Part shown: piece by piece, positions 1 through 11,299 of the stretch
Layout: each line of letters begins with the position of its first letter
Numbering within the stretch: the first letter of the stretch is position 1
Assembly (NCBI GenBank): GCA_047495785.1
Contig: JBLDXI010000003.1
Span: 310,001-374,000 of the forward strand
Origin: Lepidodermella squamata
Lineage: Eukaryota; Gastrotricha
DNA length: 64,000 bases
Direction: 5' to 3'
Notes under the pieces: generated by a model
Seen by the model: only the letters and a program-made list of their open reading frames with translations
Database searches by the model: none
What the model was told of the DNA's origin: nothing
Made by a program: the position numbers and the translations under genes

Positions 1-774
1 AGCACAGCTTTACGGCTAGCTATTAATTTCTTGCGAAGTTGCTGCAAATCAGCCTCGGTGCAATCCATGTCACGGCTGAACGAGCAAACTCGGCCCATGG
101 ATTCGAGGATCTCAATCGCACCAGCTGCATCGTAAATCTTCTGACCCTTGTATACGAATTGAACGATTTTCGGCAGCTGATTTTCCGCGTCCTTGACTAT
201 GGCTTCGACTGGCGTGTTGTTAAGGTGCTTTTCAATATCCGCCGTGAAATCGGCCAGCTGCCTTGCTAGAAATATCGATCTCTTCAACTTCTCTATATCA
301 ATGGCAATGCATTCACATTTTCAGTGGAATTTAACTGAGAATTTAAAGTCAACCTTTCCAGACTAATCTTATTTCGATATTCAACCTTTTCGCAGAGGTT
401 TTAAATTAAATTAAAAAACAATTAAAATAAATCAATATAAATTTGAATCGATCAAAATCAAAATCAAAAATAAATTTGAATCGAGAAAAGTTCCGAAAGC
501 AAACCTAAAAGCTAGGTATTTACACAATTTTGATGTTGGTTGAAATTACCGCGGTGAGTTTCGAAATTAATTCGTCGATTTTCGTGCACTTGGTAATTTG
601 CGGCGGCGTTTTGGCCTTCTTTTCTGCCAAGTTTTGCCGAGCCAATCCGTAATCCGTCAGCGGGTCAATGACGTGATTTTCAACAGGTTTTTGCATTAAT
701 TTTGAGGCATTAATTAGGCCGCATAAAAACAAGGTGAAACAAAATATGGCAAAGATTTCCACTCGCGATCGCAT
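1..774 (-). CDS. Secreted helical protein, 3' end beyond window (partial)
   Basis: I do not recognise the family. Exon 1 (774..526) begins with an ATG and a clear signal peptide (hydrophobic core IFAIFCFTLFLCGLINA), followed by a charged helical stretch with the segment VIDPLTDYGLARQNLAEKKAK. A donor gtgtaaat leads in phase to exon 2 (290 to the window edge, acceptor atatagag), which continues LARQLADFTADIEKH and later GQKIYDAAGAIEILESMGR. The visible protein is about 180 residues, mostly predicted helix, with few cysteines. The broken gene at 1400-2067 is a clear paralogue: both carry a KLVEF/RQLADF helix, then an AENQ/AKNQ motif and a YDAAGA/YDDVAA motif. The inferred role is only that of a secreted or lumenal helical protein. 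The exon 2 acceptor is the weakest part of the model. Confidence 0.55.
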
Positions 775-1399
775 TTTAAAATACTGAAAACAGGATAAAA
801 ATTAAAAAATTCTGAAAAAATTGGATTTTATATTTTCCATGCGAAGCTGGGCTGATGATACTGGCACCATTATGTCGTTTTCTACAACGTCTATCGCTGT
901 TGTGTGGAATCAGGCGACGGAAGCTATGATTCTAACACGACTTGGATTCACGAATTTTTCCGCTTTTGAAAACGTTGCCCATCAAATTTGTTGATTGGAA
1001 ATAGTGAGATGAAAATTATCACTAAAATCAATTGAAATAATTGCTAGAATCTCGAGAAAGTTCGCGATAGAAATTAGATAAGGTAATAATAGGGCCAAAA
1101 CCTACCTGTATATTGAAACATTTTTAATTTTTCAACAGTCAACAATTTGTCCTGAAATGACTGGAAATGCTCCAATTTGAAACATTCGAGGCAAATTTTT
1201 TTGAAGATGACTATCTGGCCTAACGAAACGCTTGAATTTCAAAAATACTTCGCTTACTCTTTGTTCTCGTTTTTACTACAATAGGGTTTTACTCAGTGAT
1301 GAAAATTATGTGAAAACAGAGCCTGTAACAATATGAAAAGGTGTTCAATGGTTGTAATAATGTAAACAATCTTGTCATTCATCGATTATGACCACTTAT

Positions 1400-2067
1400 A
1401 TTCGTATCGAAAGTCGCGTTCTGCTCGGCCTTCGAAGAAAACTTTCTGGCTCTCCTTCAAATTGTCTCGCCGCTTCTCAATATCAGCCGCTACGCTGTCG
1501 GCCTTGCGGATTTTCGCCTGTTCATCGGTCACGGTCGACGTAGCCCGCCCGGCTGCCACGTCGTCGTACGCCTGTCTCGCGCCGCTGAATAGCGACTCCA
1601 GCTTGCCATGCTGATTCTTAGCGTCCTGGGCGATCGACTCAGCTGAGATGTTCTTCAGGTAGGCTCCGACGCGGTTGCCGAACTCAACCAGCTTGTCCAG
1701 CGATTCGCGCGAAAAAGTTGGAAACAGCTTTAAAATTTTTCAAAATTTTTTGATTTCAATTTTCATATCGAGAACTAAAATTTAGCGCGCCTCGTCCGAC
1801 ATTTGCGCCGCCGACTTTTCCTTGTTGGCGTGCTACTTGGCGGCGATCCACGCCCGCACCGGGTTGATGACCTTTTCCTTGAGCGGCTCCTCGATGTTGC
1901 GCGAGAGCCACGAGTCCAGCGACGCCAGGAAGCCGCGGCGTTGGCGCACCAGCACCGAGAACCGCCGCATTGTCGCCGTGGTCCTCAACGGCGGCTGATG
2001 CTGATCCGAATGCCGCCAGCATCACGGTGGAGCCAACGAGGCAAATCGCCAATTTTTCGAAATGCAT
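1400..2067 (-). pseudogene. Broken paralogue of the secreted helical protein gene
   Basis: Exon 1 starts at 2067 with a signal peptide (MHFEKLAICLVGSTVMLAAFG), but the frame that matches the neighbour continues one base out of register from about 1975 (RRFSVLVRQRRGFLASLDSW). Within that frame KVINPVRAWIAAK is followed by TAG and then HANKEKSAAQ. The neighbour has Gln at this place (LARQNLAEKK), so one CAG to TAG change explains the stop. Exon 2 (about 1710..1400) remains open: SRESLDKLVEFGNRVGAYL, AKNQHGKLESLFSGARQAY, then a coiled, charged tail ending near DFRYE. No convincing donor follows exon 1. Its GC content is far above that of the surroundings. An assembly error could account for the frameshift, but two independent lesions favour a pseudogene. 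Confidence 0.6.
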
Positions 2068-2325
2068 CGCAATGAGGAATTAACAATACGTTAAATCATT
2101 TTTCGAACCTTTCGAACTTACCTTTCGAACTGGTAGGCATACTCAACTAAAAAAAAAATTTCGTTAGCTCGCTTCAGTTCATACCACTTAGTCCCATCAT
2201 TAACAAACTCGTTTACCCATTTGGCTTTTAGCGTCGTCAGTGTCCAGTTTTGTGATCTAGCGCCTCGACAGGTCTTGAGCCACGATGTAACATATTTCTA
2301 TTTCGCGACATTGAAGTTCTCGGGC

Positions 2326-2577
2326 TCAGGGCCATTGATCCGGGTTATCAGAAAAGCTGAAATAAAAAACACCGCTGATTTTAACAAATTTGAAATATCC
2401 TACTGCAGTCGACATTTTGAAACAGGCGCTTTTTTCGTTACAAATCAGATTAATTACGGAAAATCCTCGCTCGCATTCTGCATTGCTAATGGGTATTATT
2501 GCCAACTTTTCGAACAGCATCGACAACGTTGGGCCGACTTTAGCTGCTGCACTGTCACCACCTAATCTCTCAGCCAA
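2326..2577 (-). mobile_element. hAT transposase C-terminal (dimerisation) fragment
   Basis: The minus strand encodes a stretch with the hATC signature: LSMLFEKLAIIPISNAECER followed by GFSVINLICNEK. The order 'IP.S.A.CERGFS..N.I.N' is characteristic of the hAT-family C-terminal dimerisation domain in animal transposase-derived genes. Only about 80 residues are present, the upstream catalytic part is missing and no terminal repeats were found, so this is a decayed remnant. Confidence 0.7.
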
Positions 2578-2599
2578 ATCGTTCCAAAGGCAAAAAGCT

Positions 2600-3180
2600 G
2601 AGCTTAAATATGAATTATTGCCTTAAAACAGTGTGACTCGTTTGGAAAATTCGAGCAAATTCGCCGATATCGGAGCTTCCGTAAATCGACTAACCATCAT
2701 TTTTCGGGCAGTTTTCAGGTCTTTCGCAGCAAATCCCGGGCCTCCACGAGTGAAACCTATCATTAAAACCGATGAGCAGCTCGTTTAGGAATTTATCACT
2801 AGCTATGGCGAAAGCCTGGCGAATATATTTATTTATTTATTTATATTTAATGAGCATGATATCCAGGAAGGAAGCTCGATAGTGAAAAAAGAAAGTGCAG
2901 CCGCAGTAGAGTAGTCAGAGTGCCATGATAGTATCAGTTCCGTTTCAGGTTTCCGGTGAATTATTTTATGATTTTTTAATTATTAGATATAAGAAGTGTA
3001 ATTAATTATCGGGATCTTATCGGGATCTTATCGGGATATCTTTGAACTGCTGCGAAGTCGTGATGAAGAGCCGAGAGTTGCTCACCATCCTCAGTTTTGA
3101 ATAAGGCGAGAACCGAGGATATTTAATTCGATTCGAATTATCGATTTTACAAATCTAAACTGATATTTTCCTCTGACTTA
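2600..3180. other. Intergenic, no gene seen
   Basis: AT-rich sequence with a short A/T run near 2828-2850 and a direct repeat of a cgggatctta unit near 3010-3040. No coding exon or RNA gene is recognisable. Confidence 0.4.
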
Positions 3181-3189
3181 GGCATAAAA

Positions 3190-3432
3190 AAACGGCGAAA
3201 CGGCGCAAGCAGGTCATCACCGCCTCACAGCACATCGCCAGCATCCGGCCGCTGCGTCTGCAAGGGCCGCGTCACCATAACAGCCACATCAGTCTCGCCT
3301 CTGAAATCGACGGGAACCCGCGACGATGACGCGACGTCGGCGCATCACCGCGGCGCAGCGACGTGCCACGTGACGCAGTTCTACTACCAGTCCGCCTCGC
3401 TGTCGGAATGCCTCGGCTGCGCGAGTCGGCTG
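3190..3432 (+). CDS. Possible GC-rich exon, product unknown
   Basis: A GC-rich island in AT-rich surroundings, preceded by an acceptor-like ctgacttag and ended by a weak donor (gat|gttaat). One frame reads through to a Cys-containing end (CHVTQFYYQSASLSECLGC). Another frame is more protein-like in the first half (KRRKQVITASQHIASIRPLR), so a frameshift may lie near 3315. The exon at 3749-3850 could belong to the same gene. No family is recognised, and a decayed gene is as likely as an active one. Confidence 0.25.
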
Positions 3433-3748
3433 GATGTTAATGAATTTTTTTATTTTGAAATGTAAAAATTTAAATTTTGATTAATTCTGGTTCCGAAAAA
3501 AATCTATAGAGAAGATCTAAGGGCGGTGTGGAATCTTAAAAAATTTCAAATGAAAAAATCAACATGGCTTCAATTGAAATTAAATTAAATTTTCAATTGT
3601 TGGTAAATAATTCAAACATTCAAAAATGAATCGGAGATTATCGGAAGAATTCGAAAATTAAACTGAAAATTGATTTTTTGCAAATTCATTCAAAATTTCA
3701 AATAAATCCAATTTGTTATCGGATGTTTTTTATTTGGTTTTGCTCTAG

Positions 3749-3850
3749 ATGGCGACGCCAATCCACGACCAGACGTGGTACCTGGGCGACGCGATGCTCG
3801 CCGAGCTTGCGCAACCGCCTTTCAACGTCGCCTTCGACTCCCGCTTCAAG
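3749..3850 (+). CDS. Possible internal exon
   Basis: A 102-bp GC-rich block lies between a good acceptor (ttttgctctag) and donor (aag|gtgaaa). It is open in one frame, reading MATPIHDQTWYLGDAMLAEL and ending SRFK. Codon use is unlike the flanking AT-rich DNA. It may pair with the island at 3190-3432. Product unknown. Confidence 0.35.
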
Positions 3851-4098
3851 GTGAAAAAATGAGAAAATAATCGTGCGCAGAACATTGAATAGAATATAGT
3901 TTTTTTTTCTGGAAAAATTTAACGATTTTGCGTTAGGTATCAATGTTAGAGAAAAATTGTTCTCCGGAAATTGAACGGAAATTGAACGTAAAGTCAACGC
4001 TCAATCAGCGGATAAATGCTTGAAATGCAGAACAAGACAGCGAGTATAATTATTCCGGAAACAACAAAACTGTGAATTTTATTAATATTACTTATCAT

Positions 4099-4468
4099 TA
4101 CAGCGTGTCCCATAAATAACGCAAGCAAAGAAACTCTAAAATGAGAGACCAATTCGCATCTAACGGCCAGAAAATATTTAGAAATATTCAAAAATCACGA
4201 CAAAATGGTAATCAAGTATGCCAGTTGTTAAAAGAATTAAAAAAGTCCGGAGACATTTTGTCCAACGGGGTAAAATACCGAAAATTACCGAACCAGTTAC
4301 CTTTGGGATTTTCCCGGTTTTCTCCGGTAAATTTTATATTTCTTCGGCTGAATCGCAGATTAAAGTCGGACTATACTCTCAGTAGCGTGAATTTGAATAA
4401 ATTATTTGATTCCCTATAAAAAATTCCCAAATTAATAAATAGTCGCGCAATTTTTGGGACACGCTGTA
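4099..4468. mobile_element. MITE with cagcgtgtccc terminal inverted repeats
   Basis: The termini are inverted copies of tacagcgtgtccca, with TA at both ends, which fits a Tc1/mariner-type target. The length is 370 bp. The interior holds a copy of the dispersed repeat also found at 9030-9190, 28180-28450 and 47030-47205 (shared blocks such as taccgaaaattaccgaacca). No transposase is encoded. Confidence 0.7.
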
Positions 4469-5199
4469 TGTCTGTATTTATGACAATTTTATGATTTAAA
4501 TTGGATAATCCGCACGATGATGGCGCTTGTTTTATCAGTCAATTTTATCAGTCGATTTTAATTTGCTGCAAACAATTAAAGGTTTTAATGTTACCTATTA
4601 ATTTATGAACTGAATCGTTTCTGTTTCATCCTGCTTTGGCTATAACTTTCAGTCTGTCGAGTTTTATTTCCTATATGAAAATCGAAATGAAAATCGATCA
4701 TGTCACTTTTCAAATTTTAATTCGTAAATCCTCCCCTCAAATATTTCTCGCAATAACAATCCGCTTGATGTGAATGTTTTTGTTTAACGAGCAGCAGCCG
4801 AATTAATTATCGAATCGGCCTCGAAACTGAAGAGCGCGGTCAGCTAATTCAACAATTATCTGCAATAATTTGTGCAAATAATTTCCGATTTGTTTCCACG
4901 TGCTCGAAATGGCTGAAAGTGGCGTTCTCGCAATCTTGATGGCTTCAAGCTTAGTTCCGCCGTTTAGAACTACGTAAATAACTTGCTATAATCAACTGAG
5001 AATCGGTGAGATGCGAAAATTCGAACGAAGAAATTATTTAGGCCCTGTTTGGAATTGAGCCAACAGCCGGTGTCGATCGCAGATGTTTTGATAAATTCAA
5101 ACTCATCGTTATTTAAAAAATAACAGCGATTTATTTTCTCTGCGGAAACTTATTTCTGTGACTGTGAAATACATGAATTGAATGCAAGCTAATTCAGTT
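4469..5199. other. Intergenic region 3' of the kinase-ankyrin gene
   Basis: AT-rich unique sequence. No open frame, tRNA or repeat could be supported. Confidence 0.4.
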
Positions 5200-8100
5200 T
5201 CACTTAGTTATCGCCTCCGTCAGGATTTCGATAATTTGTCGCTGTTCATTAGAATTCTTCATAGATGAATCAAAAGCCTGATCCAGTGCAGTTTGTCCCT
5301 CCTTGTTCTTCAGGTTTGCTTTGGCTTTGAATTTATTCACAAGAAGATCAACAGCAGCAGGATTTGTCCGATAGGCAGCTAACATCAGTGGTGTATCGCC
5401 ATCCTTAGCTGCCGCGTTGACGTCGGCTTTGAACTTGCCCGCCAGCAGTTCCACGACGTCAGCTTTGCCATTCAAGGCGGCCCTGTGCAATGGCGTCCAG
5501 CCATTCTTAGCTGCCGCGTTGACGTCGGCTTTGAACTTGCCCGCCAGCAGTTCCACGATGTCAGCTTTGCCATTCCAGGCGGCCACGTACAATGGCGTGT
5601 AGCCATACTCACCTGCCGCGTTGACGTCGGCTTTGAACTTGCCCGCCAGCACTTCCACGACGTCAGCTTTGCCATTCGAGGCGGCCACGTACAATGGCGT
5701 CTTGCCATACTCATCTGCCGCGTTGACGTCGGCTTTGAACTTGCCCGCCAGCAGTTCCACGACGTCAGCTTTGCCATCCAAGGCGGCCACGTGCAATGGC
5801 GTCCAGCCATCCTTATCTGCCGCGTTGACGTCGGCCTTGAACTTGCCCGCCAGCAGTTCCACGACGTCAGCTTTGCCATTCAAGGCGGCCACGTACAATG
5901 GCGTCTTGCCATACCTATTTGCCGCGTTGACGTCGGCTTTGAACTTGCCCGCCAGCAGTTGCACGACGTCAGCTTTGCCATCCAAGGCGGCCACGTGCAA
6001 TGGCGTCCAGCCATCCTTATCTGCCGCGTTGACGTCGGCCTTGAACTTGCCCGCCAGCAGTTCCACGACGTCAGCTTTGCCATAAAAGGCGGCCCTGTGC
6101 AATGGCGTCTCGCCATTCGTAGCTGCCGCGTTGACGTCGGCTTTGAACTTGCCCGCCAGCAGTTCAACAATTTCAACATGGCCTTTTTCTGCTGCAGCGT
6201 GGAGTGCAGTTGCTCCATACAAATCGAATAACTTAGTTTCATAAAATTTGCCGTTGACATCCAGTTCCAATCTGTCCTTGTATTGCAGCAGCTGCGACAT
6301 TCTGGCTGCATCATTTTCAACTGAACATCGCACGAATTCCTTTTTCAGTAATCACACCGAAAAATTAATATCAATATCAATGTTTTGATTGGAAAAGGAG
6401 CAACCTTGATAGCTTCCTCTTTGTTTTTCGGGAGATCAACCGCCTAAATTATTTGGAAATAATTCAAAAATGAAGAACCTGATAGCCAATGAAAACTCTA
6501 CCGGGCTCACAGCTTTCTGCGCGACTTTCTCTTGCGATTTTGACGCCGACGATTCCTGTGTCCCTTTGTTCGGCTTGTCTGGTTGAGGAGTGACCGGCTG
6601 TTTCGGTTGTTGTTGTTGCCTTTCGTCAACGATATCGCGGCGTAGAAATGCGTGACTCAGTGCTTGATCAATGGTCGGCCGGCTGCTGCTCTCCTTTTGC
6701 AACAGCGACATGATGAAGTCGCGGCACTCGGCCGAGTAGCCTCGAGAATTGTCAAATGGCCGCGGCGGTTTTCTGGTAGGAAAAACGGCATAACGTATTG
6801 AAAATGAGCTTTGAAATGGCTTCAAATTGAAACGTTCATTCGAAGTGATATTTCTTTTGTAAGGCTACCCACATCTTTTCCCAGAGCAATTTTCCAATCT
6901 ATTTTTAGCATAAACTTGTTGATAATTGAATGATGGCCAATATTTTTCGCGCCTTCTTCTTATACCACTTCTTCGGTAATGATAGTAATGATGAATGGAT
7001 TTTATTGCTTTCGTAGCAAAAAATACGGCACTTTGGGCCGATGTCGCAAAAAATGTAGTTTAGCACTGAATTATTTCGATTTTCATAGTCGAGAAAGGCA
7101 CAATTTTATACCGCAATATTCGCAACCACCGCGAAAACGCGATAGCAAACGGATTTTTTGTAAAAATTTGAGGTCTTGAAATTGGCGATTTAATGGCGAT
7201 TTGAGACGATTTTTAAAATTCCCAAAGTACTGCAATTTTGAAGTTTTGAAAATCAGCCTTGAAATAATGCCATTTCGAGCTATTAGAACAATTAGACTTT
7301 TTTACGTTATCTTTTTCCTTTGAGGCAGAAAAAGACGAAGAATTGAGTTTTCATTTTTTTGATGCCATTTATTTTATTTGTATGCCGTAATTGTATGCTA
7401 CAAAAGCAATAAAATCCATTCATTGTTATCATTCCTAAACAAGCGGAAGACGACGACGTGGAAAAAATAATGACCACATCAATAAGTTCGTGCTAAAAAT
7501 AGATTGGCAAAGCCAAATGCCGTGCCGTGGCAAATTGCTCTGAGAAAAGGTGAATCTAAAATAATTTTAATGACATCATCAGCCCCAGCACCCATTAAAG
7601 CACCCAATTTAAGGACTAGATCGATGCACTTCGATTTATTCAAAAATGTAACGATTTTTTCATCAACATTTTCTAATTTGCTATATTCTATGAATTTATT
7701 TGGAAAATTATAACTGATTTTTTTAACAATTTCGAAAAGCTGCTAATTGAAAGTGAAATGGTCGGAAAAGACTTGACGGCTAGTCAAAATAGATCTCCAA
7801 TCAAGAGCTGATTTTACTCAAGCCTTTTACGCTACCTTAGGCCACCAATGCAGCCACCTACACGTGGTGTTCATCCAGCTCAGCGAATTTTCCAATAATT
7901 TAATTATAGCTATTCAAAAAATACGTGGTCAGACTTTTCAGCAGTGACATTTCAGTAAATGAGGGTAAAATGAGCAGTGACTTTTCATCAGAGACACCTT
8001 GTCAGTAAATATGCATAAAGATCTTATTTTTGTATTAATTTAAATAATTCTTGTAGAAAAGTGAGCAGTGACATTTCAGCAGCGACAAAATATCAGTGAC

Positions 8101-10898
8101 TATTGAGCAAGTGACACTTCATCAATTTTTATTTATTAATCTCGGGCACTTCTTGAGCTCAACTTCAATGTAGCGCATAGTCCATCTGCTGAATACTGCT
8201 AAAATCTCCTGATGGAATGTCTCCGCTGAAATGTCACTGCGCAAATGTCACCGAGATGGAGATAATAAATTGAGGATAAATTATCAAAAATCACTGCTGA
8301 CTTGTCACTGATGATTTGTCACTGCGCAAATGTCGCAGCTCAACTGTCACTGCTTATTTGTCACTGGTGAAAAGTCACTGCTCATTTGACCCTAATTTGC
8401 TGAAATGTCACTGCTGAAAAGTCGTACAACACAAAAAATAATGTCGCAAGAATCACTTAAGAATCACTCGATAAATAAATTAGATATATATTAGATACTA
8501 AATTAAATTATTAATTAGAATTATAAATTAGATAGATAAATTAAGAATAAATTCATAATTTATGCCGCTAGCATTTTAGCTATACCGAGTAGTAGCAGAC
8601 TTGCATTGAATTCGTACTCTTTGGCCAACAAATAAGATCGTGTTTTCTAAATTCTCAGATCAATCACTTGTAACTAAACCTATTATGGTACTTTTTCGCG
8701 CGGCATTTAAGATGATTGATACCCAAAATTTACGAAATCACTCCTGAATTTTAAAAAATCAAGACGAGATCGTTAAAATCCAGGTAAAATTCTTATTTTA
8801 ATATTTTTTATCAATTTGATCTCAACTTTGACCAGCGGGTATCAAAACCGTGATCAGGACCTTTGAAACCCCCTATTAGAAATGCTGTCAAATAGTGCTC
8901 TCGCGCAGATAAAAAATCCGCCATGAATGGGAAAAAATCAGCAGAAAATCACATTCAAGGAAACTGCAAAATCAATGTAGAAAATTGAACTAATTTTAAA
9001 AAATTAAACGGACAATTTTAAAAAATATTCTATATATATAACCCGCGATTCAACCAAAGAAATTAACAATTTACCAGAGAAAACTCGGAAAACCCAGCAA
9101 CTGGTTCGGTAATTTTCGGTATGTTACCTGACTGGACCGAATTTCAGCAGTATTTTTTATTCGACCCGCAAGTGACATACTTGATTACTAATCTCGTTAT
9201 TTTTTTAATTTTTCGAAACATTTTCAATTGTTGATCAGCGTTAAGCTCTTACGAGTGACGCACGAAACGACATGCCACCCGTGAAGATACTGCAAGATAC
9301 TGAAGTTGAAACTGAAATTTTCGCATCGAGATCAAGATAGTTATTGCCCAATATTGCGGTGTGTAATTTTTTCCTCAAATATGTAGGATATCGGTACATC
9401 TTTGCTTTCACATTTTTCAGATCCGATATTAGCCGTAGCTGGGGCTAGGCATGAATTTTCCTAACTAAAGTCAACTCTCCATCACAATGAGGCTTAAGTT
9501 GACTCGGCGACAATTGTCAAAGACTTGGCAAAGTCATTTCAAGCCACCGTCTCGTCGCCCAATTACGTCAACAGCTAATTTTTGTATCGCGTGGCTTCAG
9601 TTCTTGACCCTGGATTGCCCCAGATTCCGGATTCTGATTCCGAAAAGTATTAATTTGCAATGTAGCGCGACATCGAAGAAACGACGCGCTCAGGCTCAAC
9701 TTTTAGTAATTATTATGGAGTGGCGAGATGGATGACATTTTGATTGTAAATAACTGGCTGTAATCGTATGACTTACGACAGAATGTTCGGAATAACCAAC
9801 AGCTGATTTCCTCCTCCGTTAAACTGAAACAGAATCAGCATTGAAAATACTATGTTAGGCATCTCTTCCAATTGGCTTTACCGGCTTGGCGAAATTGGCC
9901 AATTCATAAAGAGTTACTCCAAATGACCACATGTCGCATGGACGCTGGTAGTCATGATTTAAGATGTAATCCGGCGCTGCGTAATCCCAAGATGCGACAC
10001 CGAGTGTGGACATGTTTGTCGCAACCCTGGGCAGAAAAATAAGGTCAATATTCCCACCGGTCGCTCATACGATCCTCCCCGGCTCGTTCAATTGTTCCAA
10101 ACTATCTAATTAATCCCTCAACCTTTCTTTGCAATGCAACAGAAACCTGTATACACTACGAGTTGTCAAGCCGTGGGAGGGTCGAGTGAGCTTCACTTGG
10201 TAATAATTTTCAAAACTGAGATTCATTACGTACTCATTCAAGTTTTTGGCGATGCCAAAATCGCCGAGTTTAACCGATCGTCCACCGTGGCTTAAAAATA
10301 TGTTTTTGGGCTTGATATCCCGGTGGACGATGCCTTTGTTGTGCAGGAACTTCAGCGCCGACGCTAGCTGTCTAGCCCAGGATTGCAGCTGCACCTCGCT
10401 GATCTTTTCGTACCCTGTTCCGATTCGACTATCCAAGTCGCCATCCTCACAGTGCTCCATTACCAAGTAGTACATCTGACAGCCCTGTTTGAAGCTATCG
10501 TCACCACTGTACGGCTCTAATTCATCACAAAATAACCATGTCTAATCACCAAATGGCAAGCGAAGAAGGATTCCTCACCCTCGAATGCACCAAATACACA
10601 GACAATGTTAGGATGACGCAGTTTTTCTAATTTTGAGTGCTGCACGCAACAAAGAATCTCAACTTCAACTTCCCTCAGTCAATCGACATTTTACCTCGTC
10701 GCGGCTGATTTTGACTAGTTTCCTGGCTTGCCCCTCATCTTTGCAACTCCGTTCCAACTGAGTGAGGTTAACTTCCTTGACAACATAGTTCTCATATGTT
10801 GCCCCAATTCGGCACAGGTACACCGTGCCAAAGCCGCCACGGCCTAAGACTGTCCACGTATTGAAATCGCGGGCTGATTTGAACATTTCTTGATCCAT
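5200..10898 (-). CDS. NEK-like protein kinase fused to ankyrin repeats
   Basis: Eight exons: 10898..10695, 10657..10579, 10516..10234, 10026..9882, 9823..9777, 6772..6511, 6443..6405, 6339..5200. They join in phase to 732 residues. The N-terminal kinase domain has the glycine loop GRGGFGTVYL, a candidate catalytic Lys (YVVKEV), HRDIKPKN near residue 160, DFG near 180 and an APE-like AAPDY. The HRDIKPKNIF and LGDFGIAKNLNE pattern is closest to NEK kinases. A Gln/Pro-rich linker (about 305-340) leads into roughly ten ankyrin repeats (about 375-715). Most of these are 34 residues and nearly identical, encoded by a 102-bp tandem DNA repeat. It is predicted to be a cytosolic Ser/Thr kinase with an ankyrin protein-binding tail; the substrate is unknown. 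Intron 5 is 3 kb and carries repeat elements. The exon 6 donor could instead be the gtagag a few bases downstream. Confidence 0.85.
5390..6175. repeat. 102-bp tandem repeat (ankyrin-coding)
   Basis: About eight copies of a 102-bp unit encode ankyrin repeats of the form TPLHVAALDGKADVVELLAG. Copies differ mainly in the variable loop and a few silent positions. Because 102 is a multiple of three, long spurious open frames appear on both strands. Confidence 0.9.
6978..7434. mobile_element. MITE-like inverted-repeat element in kinase intron 5
   Basis: The left end (gaatggattttattgctttc) and right end are inverted copies over about 50 bp, including the tacggca motif. The length is about 457 bp with no coding capacity. 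Family unassigned. Confidence 0.6.
7921..8427. repeat. Foldback element of short degenerate repeats
   Basis: The left half consists of repeats of the form cagcagtgacatttcagc in one orientation; the right half has the same unit inverted (gctgaaatgtcactgct). The outer ends are also inverted (gtggtcagacttttcagcag against gtacgacttttcagcag). This resembles foldback transposons, whose long terminal repeats are built from short tandem units. A related array sits at 61112-61365. Confidence 0.65.
9030..9190 (-). repeat. Dispersed repeat copy (ccgaaaattaccgaacca family)
   Basis: The reverse complement matches the interior of the MITE at 4099-4468 over about 150 bp, including gtaatcaagtatg, taccgaaaattaccgaacca and ggttgaatcgcgg. 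Nearby sequence within the kinase intron shows no other feature. Confidence 0.6.
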
Positions 10899-11002
10899 TG
10901 CGTATCTGCTTGAAAACCTGTGAGTATTAGACAAAAACTGCCCGAAATGAAAATGGATTTTTATGATAACGTGTCGCTTCGCAGGTTGGCAACCTGCATG
11001 GG

Positions 11003-11299
11003 CACAAAGATAACAAAATATTCGAGCTGGAAGGAAATATATCAAAAGCATATAAAACCTAGTCGCCGAACACCCACGCCCAAGTAGCTGTTGGCTTTAG
11101 AGCTCGTTTCACTTGATAACATCAAATCACATTGACTAGTGTTCTCTCACATAAGCTCTTCAATATCTAAGGAAATTTGATGTTATCAACTGAAACGAGC
11201 TCTAAAGCCAACAGCTACTTGGGCGTGGGTGTTCGGCGACTAGGTTTTATATGCTTTTGATATATTTCCTTCCAGCTCGAATATTTTGTCATCTTTGTG
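11003..11299. repeat. Near-perfect 125-bp inverted repeat with 47-bp spacer
   Basis: Arms 11003-11127 and 11175-11299 are reverse complements with two mismatches by eye. The palindrome lies about 100 bp upstream of the kinase-ankyrin start. Transcription through it would give a long hairpin. Confidence 0.9.

Noticed and set aside
430-480. CRISPR-like or regulatory short repeats (atcaaaatcaaaa)
   Set aside because: Simple AT-rich duplication inside an intron; no spacer/repeat structure.
5485-6231. A 248-residue plus-strand open frame with tandem repeats
   Set aside because: It is the antisense of the 102-bp ankyrin repeat; the period is divisible by three, so all frames stay open by chance. 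The minus-strand ankyrin frame has family motifs and splices to the kinase.
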